DNA of 17,436 bases, from positions 1 to 17,436 of the forward strand of contig JAFGFV010000136.1 in assembly GCA_016930895.1 (NCBI GenBank). The letters are read 5' to 3'. The position numbers and the translations under genes are program-made. This document shows, piece after piece, positions 13,092-17,436 of the stretch. The first letter of the stretch is position 1. Each line of letters starts with the position of its first letter. The notes below the pieces were generated by a model. The model made no database searches and was not told the origin of the DNA. It saw only the letters and a program-made list of their open reading frames with translations. Origin of the DNA: Spirochaetales bacterium. GTDB lineage: Bacteria; Spirochaetota; Spirochaetia; SZUA-6; DRHE01.

Positions 13092-13100
13092 TGTGATACT
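13092..13100 (+). promoter_or_regulatory. Possible extended -10 element just before the 5'-nucleotidase start
   Basis: TGTGATACT fits an extended -10 (TG-N-GATACT). It ends 8 nt before the ATG at 13109, so transcription would start at or next to the start codon. No good -35 is seen 16-18 nt upstream. The element is suggestive only. Confidence 0.25.
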
Positions 13101-13108
13101 CTGAAGGC

Positions 13109-14536
13109 ATGCTCCCAGCTGCTGAAATCGCCCCGGAGCGGCGGATCTGGTCGAACCGGACCCTCAATCTGAGGGCCATCCGCGCCATCGGCTACGACAT
13201 GGACTACACCCTCGTGCACTATCGCACGGAGGAGTGGGAGCGCGCTGCCTTCCAGCAGGCTCTGGCCGTGCTGGTGAATCGCGGCTGGCCCGTGGAGAGC
13301 TTGAGCTTCGAACCCACCAGCGTGATCCAGGGACTGGCCTTCGACCTTGACCTGGGCAACCTGGTCAAGGCGACCCGTTTCGGATACGTGATCCGGGCCC
13401 ATCACGGCACCCGCGCCCTGTCTTTCGAGGAGCAGCGGGCCGCATACGCGGGCAGCTTCGTCGAGCTCTCCGAGCCCCGCTGGACCTTCATGAATACCCT
13501 GTTCTCACTCTCCGAGGCGAGCCTCTTCGCCCAGCTCGTGAGCCTGGCCGACGCCGGAGGGCTGCCCGAGACCGTGGGCTACCGGGAGCTGTACCGGATC
13601 CTCCGATCCGCGCTGGACGAGGCGCACAACCTCGGCGAGCTCAAGGCCAAGATAGCCGCCGATCCGGACCGGTTCGTGGAGCTGGATCCGGAAGTGCCGC
13701 TCACGCTCCTGGACCAGCAGGCCGCGGGCAAACGCCTGCTCCTCGTGACCAACTCCGACTGGGGCTACACCCGCTCCATGATGAGCTACGCTTTCGACCG
13801 CTTCCTGCCGCAGGGGCGGAGCTGGCGTGACCTGTTCGAGCTGGTGGTGCTGGAGGCGCGCAAGCCCGCCTTCTTCTCCGGCCGACAGGCCGTGTACCGC
13901 GTGGTGGACGAGGGGCAGGGGCTCCTGCGTCCGCACCGGGGTCCCCTGGAGGCCGGGGGCGTGTACGTCGGAGGGGCCGCATCCCTGGTCGAGGAGAGCC
14001 TGGCGCTGTCCGGCGCCCAGATCCTGTACGTGGGCGACCACCTGTTCGGGGACGTGCACGTGAGCAAGGAGATGCTGCGGTGGCGCACCGCCCTGATCCT
14101 GCGGGAGATCGAGCCCGAGGTGCGGGCCCTGGAAGAGTCGCGGGGCGCGGAGGCGGAGCTCCGGGAGCTGATGGCCCGCAAGACCGAGCTCGACAATCGC
14201 CTGGCGCGGCTGCGGCTGGCGCGCCAGCGCGAGCAGCAGGGGTACGCCCCCGGGGCCGGCGGAGGGCTCGACGCGCTCCAGGAGGCCATCAAGAACACCG
14301 GACAGGAGATCGTGTCCCTGGATGCGACCATCGCGCCTCTGGCCAAGGCCTTCGGCGAGATGGGGAACCCGACGTGGGGCCCGCTCATGCGGGCCGGCAG
14401 CGACAAGAGCCTGTTCGCCCGGCAGGTGGAGCGCTACGCGGACGTCTACACCTCCCGGGTGTCGAATTTCCTCGGGGAGACCCCCTTCGCCTATCTCAGG
14501 GCCGCGCGGGTCTGCCTGCCCCACGACCCGTCCTGA
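13109..14536 (+). CDS. HAD-superfamily 5'-nucleotidase (cN-II-like, HAD-IG)
   Basis: 475-residue cytosolic nucleotidase of the HAD-IG/PF05761 family, which removes phosphate from purine nucleoside monophosphates. HAD motif I is YDMDYTLVHY (29-38), with nucleophile D30 and acid-base D32. Motif II is LVTNSDWGYT (212-221). The motif III lysine lies in EARKP (K252), and motif IV is YVGDHLFGDV (307-316), with D310 and D315. The C-terminal third has a charged helical stretch (about 330-420) as in bacterial members of the family. Length fits (~450-500 aa). ATG at 13109 is the natural start; the only ribosome-site-like bases (GAAGG) lie one base from it, so initiation may be leaderless or weak. It stands alone, with 92 bp containing a separate promoter before the FHA gene. 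The exact substrate is not readable from sequence. Confidence 0.87.
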   Translation: MLPAAEIAPERRIWSNRTLNLRAIRAIGYDMDYTLVHYRTEEWERAAFQQALAVLVNRGWPVESLSFEPTSVIQGLAFDLDLGNLVKATRFGYVIRAHHGTRALSFEEQRAAYAGSFVELSEPRWTFMNTLFSLSEASLFAQLVSLADAGGLPETVGYRELYRILRSALDEAHNLGELKAKIAADPDRFVELDPEVPLTLLDQQAAGKRLLLVTNSDWGYTRSMMSYAFDRFLPQGRSWRDLFELVVLEARKPAFFSGRQAVYRVVDEGQGLLRPHRGPLEAGGVYVGGAASLVEESLALSGAQILYVGDHLFGDVHVSKEMLRWRTALILREIEPEVRALEESRGAEAELRELMARKTELDNRLARLRLARQREQQGYAPGAGGGLDALQEAIKNTGQEIVSLDATIAPLAKAFGEMGNPTWGPLMRAGSDKSLFARQVERYADVYTSRVSNFLGETPFAYLRAARVCLPHDPS

Positions 14537-14563
14537 GAACTGCTGCCCGAAGGGTCGCCGGCG

Positions 14564-14591
14564 TTGACGAAGCCCGGCGGCGTGCTACAAT
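14564..14591 (+). promoter_or_regulatory. Sigma-70 extended -10 promoter of the FHA-domain gene
   Basis: TTGACG (14564-14569), a 16-nt spacer and TACAAT (14586-14591), preceded by TG at 14583-14584 (extended -10). One mismatch in each hexamer. Transcription should start near 14598, about 31 nt before the GTG start codon. Confidence 0.72.
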
Positions 14592-14628
14592 AGGCCGTAG
14601 AGCGGCGGGCAGGGGGGAGGCAACGGGG

Positions 14629-15021
14629 GTGAGGGCGAGCAAAGGTCAGGCGGACAAGCCGGACGAGGACGAGCGCAAGCGCACGATCATCTACGAGAGC
14701 ACGGTGGGCAAGCGCCTCTCGGGCATGCGCAAGCGAGGCACCATGTTCATCGTGTTCCAGGGCCGGCGCATCCCGATCGCCAGCCGCATCACCATCGGTC
14801 GCGATCCCACCAACTCCATCACCCTCGACGACATGCTGGCCTCCCGCTTCCACGCCGTGGTCCAGAAGGTCAGAAACGACTACTTTGTCGAGGACCTCGA
14901 CAGCACCAACGGGACCTACGTCAACGGGCAGAGGATCCCACCGAACAAGTACGTGCGCCTCGCTCCCTCGGACACGGTCCTGATCGGACGCTCCGAGCTG
15001 TCGCTGCTGCACTTTGCCTGA
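14629..15021 (+). CDS. Small FHA-domain protein
   Basis: 130-residue cytosolic phosphopeptide-binding protein. The first ~37 residues are charged and unstructured-looking (ASKGQADKPDEDERKRTIIY, then ESTVGKRLSGMRKRG). A complete FHA domain follows (about 38-128) with the conserved points GRDPTNSI (57-64), SRFHAVV (72-78), DLDSTNGTYVNG (89-100) and the closing DTVLIGRSELSL. S72/H75, R58 and N94-N99 match phosphothreonine-contact positions of the family. Threonines T19 and T25 in the basic tail could be phosphorylated and bound intramolecularly, as in GarA/OdhI-type proteins (inference). GTG at 14629 has GGAGG eight bases upstream and lies just downstream of a good promoter; the same frame is open far upstream only because of GC-rich antisense-like sequence. 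No Ser/Thr kinase gene is in the window. Confidence 0.85.
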   Translation: MRASKGQADKPDEDERKRTIIYESTVGKRLSGMRKRGTMFIVFQGRRIPIASRITIGRDPTNSITLDDMLASRFHAVVQKVRNDYFVEDLDSTNGTYVNGQRIPPNKYVRLAPSDTVLIGRSELSLLHFA

Positions 15022-15086
15022 CAGCCCGGGGCGCCGCCGCCCGCCGATTGTTCCCTGCAGACTGGCACCCGCGACATCCACTGTCC

Positions 15087-15092
15087 TATACT
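15087..15092 (+). promoter_or_regulatory. Possible -10 element before the metallophosphoesterase
   Basis: TATACT at 15087-15092 in the 136-bp gap is a good -10, but no TTGACA-like hexamer is found 16-18 nt upstream, so it may need an activator or be chance. A transcript would start near 15099, about 59 nt before the ATG. Confidence 0.3.
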
Positions 15093-15157
15093 TGGTGCAG
15101 GTGTCCGCAGAGGCGTCTCGCGCCCGGTGCGGGACGCGGCGGAGAGAGGAGGGTGCG

Positions 15158-16516
15158 ATGAGGGTTCGACCCCTGGTGTGCGTCGCGGCGATCGCTGTCG
15201 TGCTGGCGATTGTCTGCTGCTCGACGTTTCCCAAGGCCCGTTACGAGAGCGACCCGGAGCTGCAGGCCGCCCTCGCCCAGGCACCGGCGTACCCGGAGGT
15301 GCGGTTCGTCGTGCTCAGCGACCCGCACTACATGGATCCGGGACTCTGGGGCGATGGGCCGGCCATCGAGCGCTACCTGCGGGGAGACCGCAAGCTCCTG
15401 CGCGAGAGCCCCGAAATCCTGGACGAAGCGGTGAGGATCGTTGCGGGTGTCCCGGCGGAGCTCGTGATCGTGCCGGGAGACATGACCAAGGACGGGGAGC
15501 GCAGCTCCCACCTGCAGGTGGCAGAGCAGCTGCGGGCCCTCGAGGCCGGGGGCAAGCAGGTCTTCGCGATCTGCGGCAACCACGACATCCTGAATCCGGA
15601 AGCCTATCGCTACCAGGGGGACCAGGAGATCCCGGTGGACACGGTGAGCCCCGAAGAGTTCGCCGAGATCTACGCGGAGTTCGGCTACGCGGAGGCCCTG
15701 GACCGGGACCCCGCCTCCCTGTCCTACGTGGCGGAGCCCCTTCCCGGACTGCGGCTCCTGGCCCTGGACGACTGCCTGTACCTGGAAGAGCCGGTGGAGG
15801 GTCACAGCCCCGTAGGGGGGCGCTTTTCGGAGGCCACTCTGGCCTGGATGGACCGGACCCTGGCCGAGGCGGCGCTGGAGGGCAAGGCGGTGCTGGCCAT
15901 GGTGCACCACGGAATCATGGAGCACTTCCCGAGCGCGGAGAAGCACTACGAGGAGTACATGGTGGAGGGCTTCCCCGAGGTGGCCCGAATGCTGGCCGCC
16001 TACAACGTGCGGGTGGTATTCACCGGCCACTTCCACGCCCACGACATCACCCTGCAGCGCTGGCCGGACGGCAAGTTCGTCTACGACGTGGAGACCGGCT
16101 CACTGATCACCTATCCCTGCCCGCTCCGCGTCTGCTCGATCCGTGACAACAGCCTGTACCTGGAGACCCGGCGGGTGGAGCGGATCCCGAGCCATCCGAG
16201 TGATTTCCAGGAGTTTTCGCGGGAGTACACCAGCAACGCGGTCGCCGGCATCGCCATCGATACGATGCGGGAGCTCAAGGTCAAAGAGGAGGACGCCCTC
16301 TTTATCGCTCCGCAGGTGGCACGGGCTTTCGTGGCCCACTACGGGGGGGACGAGCAGCCGCCGGAGACGGTGATCGACAAGAAGGGGGTCGGCTTCATGG
16401 GACGCCTGGTCCTGTGGAACCGGGGCAGTCTGATCCGCGGGCTGTGGCAGGACCTGGAGCCCCCGGACCACGACCTCCTCGTGGACCTGGGCGACGGGAG
16501 CTGGGTGCAGCGATAG
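15158..16516 (+). CDS. Exported calcineurin-like metallophosphoesterase
   Basis: 452-residue phosphoesterase with an N-terminal export signal (MRVRPLVCVAAIAVVLAIVCCS). The cysteines at 20/21 might be lipidated, but the preceding residues are not an ideal lipobox, so plain secretion or membrane anchoring is also possible. All metallophosphoesterase motifs are present: SDPHYMD (D55, H57), GDMTKDGE (D108), GNHD (140-143), MVHHG (H250) and GHFHAHD (H291, H293), which together build the dinuclear metal site. The spacing and the long C-terminal part (about 300-452) resemble bacterial extracytoplasmic phosphatases. ATG at 15158 has AGGAGG five bases upstream; a further open stretch back to 15014 would precede the signal peptide and is rejected. 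Possible substrates include nucleotides, phosphodiesters or lipid phosphates. Its stop lies 15 bp from the convergent ferritin-like gene. Confidence 0.86.
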   Translation: MRVRPLVCVAAIAVVLAIVCCSTFPKARYESDPELQAALAQAPAYPEVRFVVLSDPHYMDPGLWGDGPAIERYLRGDRKLLRESPEILDEAVRIVAGVPAELVIVPGDMTKDGERSSHLQVAEQLRALEAGGKQVFAICGNHDILNPEAYRYQGDQEIPVDTVSPEEFAEIYAEFGYAEALDRDPASLSYVAEPLPGLRLLALDDCLYLEEPVEGHSPVGGRFSEATLAWMDRTLAEAALEGKAVLAMVHHGIMEHFPSAEKHYEEYMVEGFPEVARMLAAYNVRVVFTGHFHAHDITLQRWPDGKFVYDVETGSLITYPCPLRVCSIRDNSLYLETRRVERIPSHPSDFQEFSREYTSNAVAGIAIDTMRELKVKEEDALFIAPQVARAFVAHYGGDEQPPETVIDKKGVGFMGRLVLWNRGSLIRGLWQDLEPPDHDLLVDLGDGSWVQR

Positions 16517-16531
16517 AGGGAGCCCCGGGAT

Positions 16532-17008
16532 CTATCCGCGCGAGGGAGAGCCTCCCAGCAGGCGGTGCAGCAGGTTCACGTGGGTGTCTTCCTCCTCGGC
16601 CAGGAAGCACAACACCCGGCGCACGGCCGGGAGCTTGGCCTTCGTGCACAGGCCCCGGAAGAAGAGCTGGATCTCGGTTTCCCTTTTCAGGATGTGCTCC
16701 AGGCGGTCCCAGACGCCGCCATAGGCGCCCCGGTCCAGGGGCCGAACCTGCTCGAGGTCGTGAAAGCGGCCCTTGGACAGGACCAGTCCGGCCTCGTCGT
16801 CGGGGATGCGCCCCTCCAGGATGTTCTTGAGGATCTGCTTGTGCTCGCGCTCCTCGCTGAGCACCCGCAGGAGCTCCTCCGGCATGGGCTCCTCCGCCAG
16901 CTCCTCGTCCACGGCCTCGTAGAGGCCATGTACCTCCTCCTCCAGCTCCAGGGCGCTGCGCAGGACCGCCCTTTCGGTCAGCTGGCGAAAAAACCTGAGG
17001 ATGCCCAC
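16532..17008 (-). CDS. Ferritin-like diiron-domain protein
   Basis: 158-residue four-helix protein. The ligand pattern of ferritin/rubrerythrin-like carboxylate diiron sites is visible: helix 1 ALELEEEVHGLYEAVDEEL (about 19-37, E24/E25), helix 2 SEEREHKQIL (E53-x-x-H56), helix 3 LKRETEIQLFF (E110/E112) and helix 4 FLAEEEDTHVNLLHRL (E140-x-x-H143). There is no rubredoxin-type CxxC domain, so it is not a full rubrerythrin. GTG at 17008 is the likely start; an AAGG about 10 nt upstream is only a weak ribosome site, and it follows the UPF0016 stop by 5 nt, so it may rely on coupling. Operon with metal transporters suggests iron or other metal storage or detoxification, or oxidative-stress defence. 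Confidence 0.78.
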   Translation of the reverse strand: MGILRFFRQLTERAVLRSALELEEEVHGLYEAVDEELAEEPMPEELLRVLSEEREHKQILKNILEGRIPDDEAGLVLSKGRFHDLEQVRPLDRGAYGGVWDRLEHILKRETEIQLFFRGLCTKAKLPAVRRVLCFLAEEEDTHVNLLHRLLGGSPSRG

Positions 17009-17013
17009 GGCCG

Positions 17014-17298
17014 TCAGGCCTTGATGGCCTCGACCAGGGTCAAGACCCCGAAGGTCAGGAACACTCCGGCGGAGACCAGCTTGATGATCCTTACGGGCAC
17101 GAAGCGGCCCACCAGACCGCCCAGCGTGGCGGCGATCATGGTGCTCAACACCAGGGCGACCGCGGCTCCTACCACCACCGACAGGAAGGCCCTCCGGTCG
17201 GCGGCCAGGGCGAAGATCGAGATCTGGGTCTTGTCTCCGAGCTCGGCCAGGAAGATCATGGTGAACGCAGACAGCATCAGGCGCAGGTTGAACAGCAC
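17014..17298 (-). CDS. UPF0016/GDT1 (TMEM165) family half-size membrane transporter
   Basis: 94-residue membrane protein with the hallmark ELGDKTQ in the first helix (AFTMIFLAELGDKTQISIFALAA, about 11-33), then two further hydrophobic helices (about 38-62 and 70-92). Bacterial members are either two-motif full-length proteins of ~190-220 aa or half-size pairs encoded by adjacent genes; here only one half is seen and no partner lies beside it in the window, so it should act as a homodimer. Related proteins export Mn2+ or exchange Ca2+/Mn2+ for H+. The start is GTG at 17298, with AGGAG six bases upstream that overlaps the stop of the ZIP gene (9-nt gap). Middle gene of a metal operon. Confidence 0.87.
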   Translation of the reverse strand: MLFNLRLMLSAFTMIFLAELGDKTQISIFALAADRRAFLSVVVGAAVALVLSTMIAATLGGLVGRFVPVRIIKLVSAGVFLTFGVLTLVEAIKA

Positions 17299-17307
17299 GA
17301 GTCGCTC

Positions 17308-17436
17308 CTATCCGAGGGCCACGTCGAGGGTCATCATGGCCGCGAAACCCAGCATCACCCCGATGACCGCCCAGTGCCCTTGTTTTTCGTGGTGCGCCTC
17401 CGGGATCAGCTCCTCCGCCACCACGTAGATCATGGC
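17308..17436 (-). CDS. ZIP-family metal transporter, C-terminus only (5' part beyond window)
   Basis: The minus strand from the right edge encodes 42 codons and a TAG. The piece AMIYVVAEELIPEAHHEKQ matches the conserved helix of ZIP (ZupT/GufA-type) transporters that carries EELIPEAH metal ligands, followed by a last hydrophobic helix (HWAVIGVMLGFAAMMTLDVALG). Substrates of this group are Zn2+, Fe2+ or Mn2+. It is the first visible gene of the operon with UPF0016 and ferritin-like genes. Confidence 0.8.
   Translation of the reverse strand, partial: AMIYVVAEELIPEAHHEKQGHWAVIGVMLGFAAMMTLDVALG

Noticed and set aside
16517..16531. Bidirectional terminator between the convergent phosphoesterase and ferritin-like genes
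   Set aside because: Only 15 bp separate the stops and no stable stem with T-tract is present.

Overview
The window is a GC-rich stretch of bacterial chromosome (roughly two thirds G+C by eye), densely coded, with short gaps and many 4-nt start/stop overlaps. No mobile element, tRNA, rRNA or CRISPR is visible. The gene families suggest a strict anaerobe, most likely a Desulfobacterota-type (former deltaproteobacterial) organism: a RACo-type activator of corrinoid proteins, a DUF1638 protein, DUF134/DUF5320 proteins, a PAS-type sigma-54 activator with a cysteine cluster, and a COG0731 radical SAM protein. The lineage is inferred from gene content only; no marker gene is present.

Region 1 (1-3824, minus strand) is one tight operon read right to left: an AcoX-like ATP-NAD kinase family protein, a HisC-like aminotransferase, a radical SAM protein and a pyridoxamine kinase that runs off the left edge. 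Successive genes overlap by TTGA, ATGA and GTGA. The operon is preceded by a textbook sigma-54 -24/-12 element (TGGCAC-N5-TTGCA) and, about 120 bp further upstream, a TTGCA-N3-TGCAA palindrome suited to an activator site.

Region 2 (3959-6508, minus strand) holds a TauE/SafE family permease and, 4-nt overlapped upstream of it, a PTS enzyme I with a complete active site but no HPr or sugar EII nearby. Its promoter overlaps, face to face, the promoter of region 3 (6459-7724, plus strand), a DUF1638 protein translationally coupled to a DtxR/MntR-family metalloregulator.

Region 4 (7771-11722) has a minus-strand PAS/AAA+/Fis sigma-54 activator, divergent from a plus-strand RACo-like corrinoid-protein reductive activator followed by a SAM methyltransferase. 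A near-consensus sigma-54 promoter precedes the RACo gene. With the promoter of region 1 this suggests a local sigma-54 regulon.

Region 5 (11763-13029) carries a DUF134 helix-turn-helix regulator and two tandem DUF5320 paralogues, preceded by a strong sigma-70 promoter, an 11-bp-phased direct repeat and a 10-bp palindrome near the predicted start of transcription. Region 6 (13109-16516, plus strand) has a HAD-type 5'-nucleotidase, a small FHA-domain protein with its own sigma-70 promoter, and an exported metallophosphoesterase. Region 7 (16532-17436, minus strand) is a metal-handling operon: a ZIP transporter C-terminus at the right edge, a half-size UPF0016/GDT1 transporter and a ferritin-like protein.

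The most interesting items are the pair of sigma-54 promoters with a GAFTDA-variant activator between them, the RACo protein whose ferredoxin domain has Asp in place of a canonical cysteine, and the uncharacterised kinase/aminotransferase/radical SAM/PLP-salvage operon.
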